A stretch of 7,604 nucleotides of DNA. Origin: JANXYW01 sp964458665 (GTDB taxonomy: Bacteria; Chloroflexota; Dehalococcoidia; DSTF01; JACRBR01). The stretch covers positions 1 through 7,604 of the forward strand of contig CAYWOO010000021.1 of assembly GCA_964458665.1 (NCBI GenBank). Reading direction: 5' to 3'. A program made the translations under genes and the position numbers. This document shows positions 1 through 6,061 of the stretch, piece by piece. The notes beneath the pieces were generated by a model, which was not told the DNA's origin, searched no databases, and saw only the letters and a program-made list of their open reading frames with translations. The number at the start of each line of letters is the position of its first letter. The first letter of the stretch is position 1.

Positions 1-496
1 GCGACAGCGTTTGCATCGAGGGGCCGGTCTCGATCTCACTCACACCGATGCTGCCTGTTTTCGAGAAGAACTGGACGTTGTGCGCGATCCCCAGGTCGCG
101 GTTGTCGAGCGTGACGGTGACCGGACCGGCAGCCGCTGACAGCGACGACGCATCGAACAGGATGTTGATCGCGACGAGCGTAATCGCGCCGCCGGCCGGT
201 GGGGGTGGTGGCGGAGGTGGCGGCGGAGGCGGTGGAGGCGGTGGCGGCGGTGGCGGTGGCGGTCGGCGGGGCCCCGCGGTAGCCTGAGGTGCGAGCGTTG
301 GTGGCGCCGGGGTGGCCGCCGCGGGCACGGGCGTCGCGGGGGCGGCACTACTCGCCGCCGTGATGCGCGTCGGCGACGATGCTGGAGCCTTTGTCGCCGC
401 GATGGAGGCGGCTGGCGTGGCGGCCTTTTTGTCGCTGCCGCCGCACGCGATCAGCGCCGCTCCCGCTATTGCCAACGTTGCCAGGACGATGCGCAT
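1..496 (-). CDS. Cupredoxin-like lipoprotein with a 22-proline linker (C-terminus outside window)
   Basis: The reading frame is open from an ATG at 496-494 to the window edge, giving 165 residues without a stop. The N-terminus is a lipoprotein signal: a hydrophobic stretch ends in the lipobox LIAC with the lipidated Cys at residue 18, followed by GGSDKK. Residues 25-78 are an Ala/Pro/Thr/Ser-rich low-complexity stalk, and residues 79-100 are 22 consecutive prolines. From about residue 104 a beta-rich domain begins that resembles the start of cupredoxin-like domains: VTVTLDNRDLGIAHNVQFF, in which His139 sits where the first copper ligand is expected. The Cys-His-Met part of the site would lie beyond the window, so copper binding is inferred. 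It is likely a membrane-tethered periplasmic or surface electron-transfer or copper protein held away from the membrane by the stiff proline rod. The start has only a weak G-run (GTGGGGG) as ribosome site. The next gene upstream also encodes cupredoxin domains. Confidence 0.8.
   Translation of the reverse strand, partial: MRIVLATLAIAGAALIACGGSDKKAATPAASIAATKAPASSPTRITAASSAAPATPVPAAATPAPPTLAPQATAGPRRPPPPPPPPPPPPPPPPPPPPPPAGGAITLVAINILFDASSLSAAAGPVTVTLDNRDLGIAHNVQFFSKTGSIGVSEIETGPSMQTLS
197..262 (-). repeat. (CCN)22 run encoding 22 consecutive prolines
   Basis: Every codon on the minus strand between these positions is CCA, CCC, CCG or CCT, in phase with the lipoprotein gene. The mix of third bases (CCA, CCG and CCT interspersed) shows that the amino acid run, not a pure trinucleotide, is what is kept. 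The plus strand (template) is a dense series of GG pairs. The run separates the lipobox stalk from the cupredoxin-like domain. Confidence 0.92.
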
Positions 497-532
497 TGAT
501 GCCCCCACTGCGTTCCATGTGCGAGAGATAAT

Positions 533-563
533 GAGAGAGGACGGATATGTTCCGTCCTCTCTC
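533..563 (-). terminator. Hairpin downstream of the two-cupredoxin gene
   Basis: A perfect 13-bp stem (GAGAGAGGACGGA with its complement) closes a 5-base loop. It lies 29 bases past the stop of the two-cupredoxin gene and before the start of the lipoprotein gene. There is no clear U-tract on either strand, so it may be a weak intrinsic terminator, an mRNA 3'-end stabiliser, or part of the lipoprotein gene's leader. Confidence 0.6.
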
Positions 564-591
564 AAAGTTTAGCGCGTGTGCTGGTTCGGGA

Positions 592-1755
592 CTATGCCTC
601 GTGCTTGACCGCTATGCGCGTTCCCACCGCGGCCAGCGCCACGCCCGCGATGCCCAGCATCAACAGCGCCGGGAGCCACGAGCCGCCCGTGCCGGCAGCG
701 CCGCCGGTACCGGTGTTCGGCGACTTGATCGGTGGCGCAACGCGGGGCGCCTTGTCCGATACGACGATGGTGCCGGCCATGCCCTGATCAGAGTGGAGCA
801 GGCAGACATACGTATAGGTGCCGGCCTTGGTGAACGTGAGCGCGTACACGGTACCGCCCGGCAGGTCGCCGGAGGCGTCCATCAGCCCGGAGTTCGCGTC
901 GCCGCCGCCGTACGTCGAACCGCCCGAGGGCAGCGCGGCAGCCGGATTGAATCCGGTGTATTGCCCAAAGGTGGCGATCGGGTTGACTTGTGTTCCGAAC
1001 GTCACGGTGTGAGGAGTCGCTGTGTCCGTGGTCCATTTCACCGTGTCGCCGGTAGAGATGTTCGTTGCGCCGGGCGGAAGGAACTGCATGACATCGGCCA
1101 GACCCTCGGCCGCGCCGGCCAGGAGACTCCACGTCGCCGCGCCACTGGCATCGCTGACCTTCGTCAGCGGCGCATCTGCCGCGATGGCGACGCCGGATGC
1201 GATGAAGGCATCGCGCTGTGCGGCGCCCTTCTTGTCAAGATCGGCTTGCGAGGCGATGGTGATCGGCGTGCCAGTCACGTTGACATCCAGTTCCATCCCC
1301 GGGTGGAGGATGCAGAGGAAGTTGTAGCTGCCGACTGTCTGGAACAGGACGTCGACGTCGTCGTCCTTGAACATGATGCCGGAGTTGTAGTACGTGTGTG
1401 GGTCGAACACCGTCGTCGAACTCGCCGCGTTGGACGGGTCGAGCGCGAGTGGGTTGAAGACGACGCCCGGTCCGGACGGGTTCGGGATGACGAAATCCGG
1501 GATGTCGATCGGCTCGGGCGTCCCCGGCACATACGTCGTCGTGTGGATTTCCTCGTACGGATTGACGAAGTGGAGTGAGTCGCCCTTTTGGATGGTGACT
1601 TCGTTCGGGAAGAAGTCGTTCGCGGCGACACCGCTGCCACCACCACCGACGTTGATGTTGCGCGTCGTCGGTACGTGCGAAGCGCTGGTGTACGAGCTGA
1701 CGCTAAACAGTGCGGCGGCCGCGACCAGCGGGATCAGCAAAAGCCTCAATCTCAT
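592..1755 (-). CDS. Secreted two-domain cupredoxin (type-1 copper) surface protein
   Basis: A 387-residue exported protein. Residues 1-25 are a Sec signal (RLR, hydrophobic core, cleavage near SYTSA). Domain 1 (about 33-162) carries His71, then Cys148-x2-His151-x2-Met154 (CILHPGM), an amicyanin-like spacing. Domain 2 (about 205-333) carries His249 (TPHTVTFG), then Cys318-x2-His321-x4-Met326 (CLLHSDQGM), a plastocyanin-like spacing. Both domains therefore have complete type-1 copper ligand sets, so two one-electron centres are predicted. The stretches between first His and Cys (77 and 69 residues) are longer than in small blue copper proteins and are rich in Pro, Gly and Ser. The C-terminus has SPNTG (345-349), a Gly-rich spacer, a hydrophobic segment (about 360-378) and a short tail with Arg and Lys, which looks like a sortase-type or simple membrane anchor. 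The start is fixed by a strong GGAGGA six bases before the ATG. Likely role: cell-surface electron transfer or copper handling; the partner is unknown. Confidence 0.88.
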   Translation of the reverse strand: MRLRLLLIPLVAAAALFSVSSYTSASHVPTTRNINVGGGGSGVAANDFFPNEVTIQKGDSLHFVNPYEEIHTTTYVPGTPEPIDIPDFVIPNPSGPGVVFNPLALDPSNAASSTTVFDPHTYYNSGIMFKDDDVDVLFQTVGSYNFLCILHPGMELDVNVTGTPITIASQADLDKKGAAQRDAFIASGVAIAADAPLTKVSDASGAATWSLLAGAAEGLADVMQFLPPGATNISTGDTVKWTTDTATPHTVTFGTQVNPIATFGQYTGFNPAAALPSGGSTYGGGDANSGLMDASGDLPGGTVYALTFTKAGTYTYVCLLHSDQGMAGTIVVSDKAPRVAPPIKSPNTGTGGAAGTGGSWLPALLMLGIAGVALAAVGTRIAVKHEA

Positions 1756-1820
1756 CGATGTTCCTCCAACTGAAACGAGCGCTCACGGAAGCCATGCCGC
1801 ACGACGGCGGCGCCTGCCTC

Positions 1821-1832
1821 CAACATATGTTG
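1821..1832. promoter_or_regulatory. Perfect 12-bp palindrome over the predicted transcription start
   Basis: CAACATATGTTG is a perfect palindrome. It begins five bases downstream of the predicted -10 of the two-cupredoxin gene and so covers about +1 to +11. This is a typical place for a dimeric repressor to bind. No regulator gene is in the window, and the identity of any binder is unknown. Confidence 0.45.
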
Positions 1833-1837
1833 CGCCG

Positions 1838-1867
1838 ATTATACGCTGGACGCTGGCTGTGGGTGAA
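1838..1867 (-). promoter_or_regulatory. Sigma-70-type promoter of the two-cupredoxin gene
   Basis: On the minus strand the -10 hexamer is a consensus TATAAT (1843-1838). A TTCACC (1867-1862, four of six matches to TTGACA) lies 18 bases upstream. The predicted start near 1831 gives a leader of about 75 bases before the ATG at 1755. Confidence 0.6.
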
Positions 1868-2143
1868 TAGGTGAGTGCGCGAGGTTGCGAGAAAACATCG
1901 CGCTGGGCCGCAGCAGGACATAACGACGATGATGCTTCTGTTGGACCGTGGGACGGCGTTGGGGCCTCTACCCGCGTCCCTCCGCCAGGCCCCACGAACG
2001 CGCGACGAGAGCAGCGGGAGGGTTGACGGGCGGGGCGCCCGCGCTCCATTCTCAGTGCTGCTGGCCCAGCGGTCCGCGCGCCGGAATCATCGCGTTGTTT
2101 GGGCGAGATCGCTCGGCCCATCACGATGGAAGGGCAGAAACTG
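1868..2143. other. Non-coding GC-rich gap between the propeller and cupredoxin genes
   Basis: This is the main part of a 446-bp gap. Open frames here are short, lack ribosome sites and show no recognisable protein, so no gene is called. The stretch has some pairing potential: TGGGGCCT (1960-1967) with AGGCCCCA (1987-1994), and GGGCG (2028-2032) with CGCCC (2036-2040). No known riboswitch, tRNA or small RNA was recognised. Confidence 0.5.
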
Positions 2144-2176
2144 GAGGAGGCCTGCATAGCGTATGCAGACCTCCTT
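2144..2176 (-). terminator. Hairpin downstream of the beta-propeller gene
   Basis: GGAGGCCTGCATA (2146-2158) faces TATGCAGACCTCC (2162-2174) across a 3-base loop. The single imperfect pair (2151/2169) is C with A in a plus-strand RNA but a G-U wobble in a minus-strand RNA, so the stem is continuous only in the minus transcript. It begins about 26 bases after the stop of the propeller gene. The following bases (UCCAGUUUCUG) are only mildly U-rich. Confidence 0.65.
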
Positions 2177-2201
2177 GGAACTCGCATGTCGATGCGGGCC
2201 G

Positions 2202-3512
2202 TTAGCGGCGCTTTGCTGCGACGCCGCCCGCAGTCGCGAGCGCTCCGAGCGTGATGGCAGCAATTGCAATCACCCAGGCCATCGAGCCGGACGTGTTCGC
2301 TGGGCCGCCGCCCGTGTTGGGAGCTGTGATGCCGACGGGCTTCACGGGTGTTGGAGGCGCCTCCGACGCCGGTTCCGGTGCGAGGACGGGCGCCTGTGGC
2401 GCGATCGCGGAGACGTTCTGGATCTCCCAGACTTCGCCGGTGCCGAAGGCGTTCAGGCTGTCATTCAGTACGTAGGCAGTGTCGCCGATGAATGTGAACA
2501 TCGTGCCGGCGGTGAAGCCGGTGACCACCGCCGACAACGTGCCGTCGTCGTTCACCTTGAAGATGCCGCCGCTGCCGATCTTGACAGGTGGGCCGTTGGG
2601 GTCGTCGGACGGCTCGGCGAAGGATTGCGCGTAGAGTCCGCCTGGCCCGAATGCGAGCCCGGTCAGGAAGGAGACGCCGCTCGCGATCTCGGTGATCTTG
2701 CCGGTCGGGAAGCCAATCTGGAATACGCGGCCGTCCTGCGGCAGGAACGGTCCCTCGCCGATGGCCGACACGTAGAGCGGACCATCCTCCTTCGACGCGA
2801 TGCCCGTCGAAACGACGTGCTCCGGGAAGTCCGCGAGGCGGCGAATCTTACCGCCCTCCGTCACCTCGATGACGCCGTTCTGATTCCCGTCGACAACGTA
2901 GAACGAGTTGCCGCGGACGATCATCGAGTACGGGTTGCCCTCGGGATCGATATCTGCCTGCGACCCGTTCTTCACGGCCGCGGATGGGTTGGCTCGCGTG
3001 AACTCACCGATGTTGGCGAAGAGCTTCGCGGTGTCGCTCGCGAGGTCCCTGTTGATGGTGACCTTATAGATGCCGGCGGGGTGGCCGGGGAAGGTCCCTT
3101 CGCCGCCCGTGCTCAAGTAGTAGAGCGTGTTGTTGACGAAGGCGATGTCGACGATGCCGAACGACGAAGGATCGTCGTTAGGGTTGCCACCCCACGCAGA
3201 CGGGATGCCGTCGAGCACGGTCGTGCGTGCGCCTGTCGCCGGATCGATCTTCGAGATGCGGCCGGTGTTACCGGTATAGACGGTGCCCAGTTCTCCACCC
3301 ACGTCGACCTTCGTGTCGCCGCCGGTGCCGGATTCCGCGACGTAGAGCATGCCATCCGGGCCGGCCTTGATGCCGCGCGGCTGGAGCAGTCCGTCGATCA
3401 GCAGCGACTTACCTTCGTCCGCTGGAATCTCCTTCGCGAGCGCATTGGTGCCGCCGAACGCCATGACCGCGGCCAGCAGTGCTAACGGGACTAGTAATTT
3501 GCGTCGTTTCAT
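2202..3512 (-). CDS. Secreted ScyD/ScyE-family beta-propeller with C-terminal surface anchor
   Basis: A 436-residue exported protein. Residues 1-26 are a Sec signal (KRRK, hydrophobic core, cleavage after NALA). Residues about 35-368 resemble the ScyD/ScyE family, which folds as an NHL/SMP-30-like beta-propeller. Visible repeats of the pattern include LLQPRGIKAGPDGMLYVAESGT (first part, 42-62), NPYSMIVRGNSFYVVDGNQN (193-212), STGIASKEDGPLYVSA (235-250) and LTGLAFGPGGLYAQSF (283-298). The family is named after cyanobacterial scytonemin genes, but many members occur in bacteria that make no scytonemin and their activity is not established, so no pathway is assigned. A Pro/Ala linker (370-395) leads to APNTG (397-401), a hydrophobic segment (about 411-430) and the basic tail AAKRR, the same layout as in the neighbouring cupredoxin protein. 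The start has GGAGGAG two bases before the ATG. It is probably displayed at the cell surface next to the copper proteins. Confidence 0.85.
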   Translation of the reverse strand: MKRRKLLVPLALLAAVMAFGGTNALAKEIPADEGKSLLIDGLLQPRGIKAGPDGMLYVAESGTGGDTKVDVGGELGTVYTGNTGRISKIDPATGARTTVLDGIPSAWGGNPNDDPSSFGIVDIAFVNNTLYYLSTGGEGTFPGHPAGIYKVTINRDLASDTAKLFANIGEFTRANPSAAVKNGSQADIDPEGNPYSMIVRGNSFYVVDGNQNGVIEVTEGGKIRRLADFPEHVVSTGIASKEDGPLYVSAIGEGPFLPQDGRVFQIGFPTGKITEIASGVSFLTGLAFGPGGLYAQSFAEPSDDPNGPPVKIGSGGIFKVNDDGTLSAVVTGFTAGTMFTFIGDTAYVLNDSLNAFGTGEVWEIQNVSAIAPQAPVLAPEPASEAPPTPVKPVGITAPNTGGGPANTSGSMAWVIAIAAITLGALATAGGVAAKRR

Positions 3513-3637
3513 CGCTCCTCCAAGACATAGACCGGTGTTCTTAGCGGCCCATGAAGGCCCTTCTCCAACCCCATCTTGTAGAGTGGAACCCCGAAGCGCA
3601 AGCGATGCGCCAGCGACGCGTACTACCTTGCGAACGA

Positions 3638-3663
3638 GAGAACCCGCCTACTGGCGGGTTCTC
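3638..3663 (-). terminator. Hairpin downstream of the 154-residue gene
   Basis: GAGAACCCGCC pairs perfectly with GGCGGGTTCTC (11 bp) around a 4-base loop. It begins 27 bases past the stop of the 154-residue gene and before the propeller gene. It would insulate the propeller gene from upstream transcription. The U-tract after it is poor. Confidence 0.65.
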
Positions 3664-3690
3664 GTCTTCGACGTGTCGAGTCGGCTGTTG

Positions 3691-4155
3691 CTACCGTTTG
3701 CGGGCGCTCCAGAGCGTCTGATAGCGGCTGCCGGCGATGGCGTCGACGGTGGCCTCACGTTCGCGGTTGAGCAGATCGCGGTGTGCGTCGTCGCAGGTCT
3801 CGCGCGCGCCGGCGAAGTGCGTGGATGTCACGCGGTTGCGGACGCGGTCCCAGACGCCGCTCTCATCGAGATAGCGGACGCTGTGCGGCCAGTGGAAGAA
3901 CATGAAGTTCTTGGGCATGCCCAGCACGGGCCGGTGCTGTCCCAGCCAGAAGAACCGCTCCTCTACCGTCGATACGGGATCGACGATGGCAACCATCGGC
4001 AGCGTGCACGCGCCCGTCTCGTCCGTGTCGTCGTAGCGCGTGTCGATGAGCAACCGCTCCGGGAACAGGCGGAAACTCACGGCGAACACATCGGCATTCC
4101 GCACGATGTCCGTGATCTCGCTGATATCCACAAGCAGTCCGTTTTCTGTGTACAT
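3691..4155 (-). CDS. Unrecognised 154-residue soluble protein
   Basis: I do not recognise the family. The protein has no signal peptide, membrane segment or obvious coiled coil and is probably cytoplasmic. It has a plausible globular composition: alternating hydrophobic segments (ADVFAVSFRLFPERLLIDTRY, first part, at about 21-41; LPMVAIVDPVSTVEERFFWLG at about 52-72), an aromatic-rich centre (NFMFFHWPHSVRYLDESGVW, 83-102) and an Arg-rich, charged C-terminus. Cys50 and Cys121 are the only cysteines, and His74, His88, His91, His113 and His125 are scattered without a known metal motif. The ATG at 4155 is the only usable start, because the frame closes at a TGA at 4191-4189 with no GTG or TTG between. 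It is preceded by CCCCCTC and not by a Shine-Dalgarno sequence. It lies 88 bases after groEL in the same direction, with an inverted repeat between them, so any cotranscription with groEL is uncertain. Confidence 0.65.
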   Translation of the reverse strand: MYTENGLLVDISEITDIVRNADVFAVSFRLFPERLLIDTRYDDTDETGACTLPMVAIVDPVSTVEERFFWLGQHRPVLGMPKNFMFFHWPHSVRYLDESGVWDRVRNRVTSTHFAGARETCDDAHRDLLNREREATVDAIAGSRYQTLWSARKR

Positions 4156-4179
4156 GAGGGGGCCTTCGGGCGGTGCTGA

Positions 4180-4233
4180 GGTCGTCGGTCATCGGTCGTC
4201 AGGGTTCTTCCCGGCGACCGACGACTGACGACC
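4180..4233. repeat. Inverted pair of GTCGTC repeats after groEL (possible terminator)
   Basis: A 19-base arm (4180-4198) faces a second arm (4215-4233) across a 16-base loop, with 17 of 19 positions complementary. Of the two imperfect pairs, one is a G-U wobble on each strand. The element starts 10 bases past the groEL stop and so could end groEL transcription, though no U-tract follows. Both arms belong to a repeat also present at 7119-7156. Confidence 0.6.
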
Positions 4234-4243
4234 GGCAACTTTT

Positions 4244-5857
4244 CTAGTACATCGGCGGGGCGCCACCGGGCATGCCGCCTGCGTTCTTGTCCGGGAGGTC
4301 CGTGACCAGGCAGTTGGTGGTGAGCACCATGCCGGCGATGGAGATGGCGTTCTCGAGCGCGGCGCGGGTCACTTTGAGCGGGTCGATGATGCCCTTGGTG
4401 ATCATGTTGCCGAAGTCGTCCTTCGCGGCGTCGTAGCCTTCGCCCAGCTTCATCGCCTTCACCTGCTGGACGATGACCGATCCGTCCTTGCCGGCGTTGA
4501 TGGCGATGCGGCGGAGCGGCTCCTCAAGCGCGCGCTTGAGGATGGTGGCGCCGGTCTGCTCGTCGCCCTCCAGCTTGAGCTTGTCGAGTGCGGGCAGCGC
4601 GTTGATCAACGCGATACCGCCGCCCGAAACGATGCCTTCTTCGACGGCAGCGCGCGTGGCGGAGAGCGCGTCCTCGACGCGGTGTTTCTTCTCTTTCAGC
4701 TCGACTTCGGTGGCTGCGCCGACTTTGATGACGGCGACGCTGCCGGCGATCTTGCCGAGGCGCTCCTGAAGTTTCTCGCGGTCCCAGTCGGATGTCGTTG
4801 TCTCCAGCGCGGTCTTGATCTGCTTCACGCGGCCTTCGACATCCTTCTTGGCGCCCTTGCCCTCGATGACCGTCGTGTTCTCCTTGGAGATGATGACGCG
4901 GCGGGCGCGGCCCAAGTCCTCGATAGCGACGGAGTCGAGCTTGCGGCCCAGCTCCTCGCTGATGAGGGTTGCGCCGGTGATGGCGGCGAGGTCGGCCAGA
5001 TTATCCTTGCGGCGGTCGCCGAAGCCGGGGGCCTTGACGCCGACGACGTTGATCGTGCCGCGCAGCTTGTTCACGGCCAGCGTGGCGAGCGCTTCGCCAT
5101 CGATGTCGTCGGCGATGATCAGGAGGTTCTTGCTGACCTGGAGCAGCCGCTCGAGCATCGGCAGGATGTCGGTGACGGCGCTGATCTTCTTGTCGGTGAT
5201 GAGGATGTACGGGTCGTCGAGCTCGGCTTCCATCTTTTCGTTGTTGGTGACGAAGTAGGGGCTGATGTAGCCGCGGTCGAAGGCCATACCCTCGACGTAC
5301 TCGACTTCGGTGGCGATGCCCTTCGACTCTTCGACGGTGACGACGCCGTCCTTACCGACCTTCTCCATCACTTCGCCGATGAGCTTGCCGATGGTGGCGT
5401 CAGCGGCGGAGATGGACGCGACCTGCGATGACTGGACGCGCGTGGTGACGGGCTTGGCGTTCTTCTTGAGCTGGTCGACGATGGCCGCGCCGGCCTTCTC
5501 GATGCCGCGCTTGAGGGCCATGGGGTTGGCGCCCGCGGCGACGTTCTTGAGGCCTTCGTGGACGATGGCCTGGCCGAGCACCGTGGCTGTCGTGGTGCCG
5601 TCGCCGGCGATGTCGTTGGTCTTGGAGGCGATCTCCTTCGCGAGCTGGGCGCCGATGTTCTCGAACGGCTCGTCGAGCTCGATGTCCTTGGCGATGGTGA
5701 CGCCGTCGTTGGTGATGGTGGGCGCGCCGAACTTCTTGTCGAGCACGACGTTGCGGCCCTTGGGGCCGAGGGTGATCTTGACGGCGTCCGCAAGCGCGTC
5801 GATGCCGCGCATCAGAGCGTGTCGGGCGTCTTCCTCAAAGAGAAGCTGCTTGGCCAT
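4244..5857 (-). CDS. groEL: 60-kDa chaperonin GroEL
   Basis: A full-length 537-residue group I chaperonin subunit (E. coli GroEL has 548). It forms the ATP-driven double-ring folding chamber that works with the GroES lid in the cytoplasm. The nucleotide site is intact: TLGPKGRNV (29-37), NDGVTIAK (50-57), AGDGTTT (84-90, with Asp86) and the catalytic Asp396 in VEDALSATRAAVEEG, followed by GGG (412-414). The apical domain (about 190-372) keeps GYISPYF (196-202) and the hydrophobic helix segments used for substrate and GroES binding. The C-terminal tail is GGMPGGAPPMY, a shortened form of the usual GGM tail. AAAGGA lies nine bases before the ATG. The gene stands without a groES on either side, so GroES must come from another locus. 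It is controlled by the CIRCE site just upstream. The hydroxy-acid oxidase gene is divergent from it. Confidence 0.98.
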   Translation of the reverse strand: MAKQLLFEEDARHALMRGIDALADAVKITLGPKGRNVVLDKKFGAPTITNDGVTIAKDIELDEPFENIGAQLAKEIASKTNDIAGDGTTTATVLGQAIVHEGLKNVAAGANPMALKRGIEKAGAAIVDQLKKNAKPVTTRVQSSQVASISAADATIGKLIGEVMEKVGKDGVVTVEESKGIATEVEYVEGMAFDRGYISPYFVTNNEKMEAELDDPYILITDKKISAVTDILPMLERLLQVSKNLLIIADDIDGEALATLAVNKLRGTINVVGVKAPGFGDRRKDNLADLAAITGATLISEELGRKLDSVAIEDLGRARRVIISKENTTVIEGKGAKKDVEGRVKQIKTALETTTSDWDREKLQERLGKIAGSVAVIKVGAATEVELKEKKHRVEDALSATRAAVEEGIVSGGGIALINALPALDKLKLEGDEQTGATILKRALEEPLRRIAINAGKDGSVIVQQVKAMKLGEGYDAAKDDFGNMITKGIIDPLKVTRAALENAISIAGMVLTTNCLVTDLPDKNAGGMPGGAPPMY

Positions 5858-5905
5858 ATCTGCTCATCCTTTGTGTGTTGGGTTTGCCGGCTGATTGCCT
5901 TGAGT

Positions 5906-5932
5906 CTAGCACTCTCCGTCCGGGAGTGCTAA
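5906..5932. promoter_or_regulatory. CIRCE operator (HrcA binding site) of groEL
   Basis: CTAGCACTC and GAGTGCTAA are separated by exactly nine bases. The CIRCE consensus is TTAGCACTC-N9-GAGTGCTAA, so 17 of 18 arm positions match. It lies 48 bases before the groEL ATG and just downstream of the predicted -10. HrcA, the known repressor for this operator, would block transcription at normal temperature and release it on heat shock. hrcA is not in the window. Confidence 0.96.
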
Positions 5933-5936
5933 CGGC

Positions 5937-5966
5937 AGTGTAGAGGGTGGGTGGGCCTTCGATCAA
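5937..5966 (-). promoter_or_regulatory. Predicted groEL promoter
   Basis: On the minus strand TTGATC (5966-5961) and TACACT (5942-5937) are 18 bases apart, each with four of six consensus matches. The predicted start near 5930 falls inside the CIRCE operator, which is the expected arrangement for HrcA repression and supports this choice. Confidence 0.5.
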
Positions 5967-6046
5967 GGGGTCGGCTGGGATGAAGGACACGGGAAGCGAG
6001 ATGCGGGAAGCGGGAATACGGGGGTCCAGCCGACCAGGAGACTTGA

Positions 6047-6052
6047 TACCCT
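6047..6052 (+). promoter_or_regulatory. Possible -10 element for a leaderless oxidase mRNA
   Basis: TACCCT fits the loose TAnnnT pattern and ends nine bases before the ATG at 6062. There is no Shine-Dalgarno sequence before that ATG and no good -35, so a leaderless or near-leaderless transcript is possible. The evidence is weak. Confidence 0.25.
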
Positions 6053-6061
6053 GCCCGCACG

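Noticed and set aside
48..287. Plus-strand frame with a polyglycine tract
   Set aside because: It is the antisense of the proline run in the lipoprotein gene, which has a lipobox and a recognisable cupredoxin-like domain in its own frame.
547..1578. Plus-strand open frame opposite the two-cupredoxin gene
   Set aside because: Arg-rich composition without domains; the minus frame holds two complete copper sites and a signal peptide.
1960..1994. T-box or cobalamin-type riboswitch
   Set aside because: The stem is present but none of the conserved boxes of those families could be found, and it lies upstream of the predicted promoter and not in the leader.
1783..2205. Several short open frames in the gap between the propeller and cupredoxin genes
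   Set aside because: They overlap each other on both strands, lack ribosome sites, and some run through the promoter and the hairpin, so they are chance frames.
2163..3485. Long plus-strand open frame of 440 codons opposite the beta-propeller gene
   Set aside because: It is an Arg/Asp/Val-rich antisense shadow produced by high GC; the minus frame has a signal peptide, propeller repeats, an anchor and a Shine-Dalgarno.
4682..5431. Plus-strand open frame opposite groEL
   Set aside because: Low-complexity Asp/Leu/Val antisense shadow of the conserved groEL frame.
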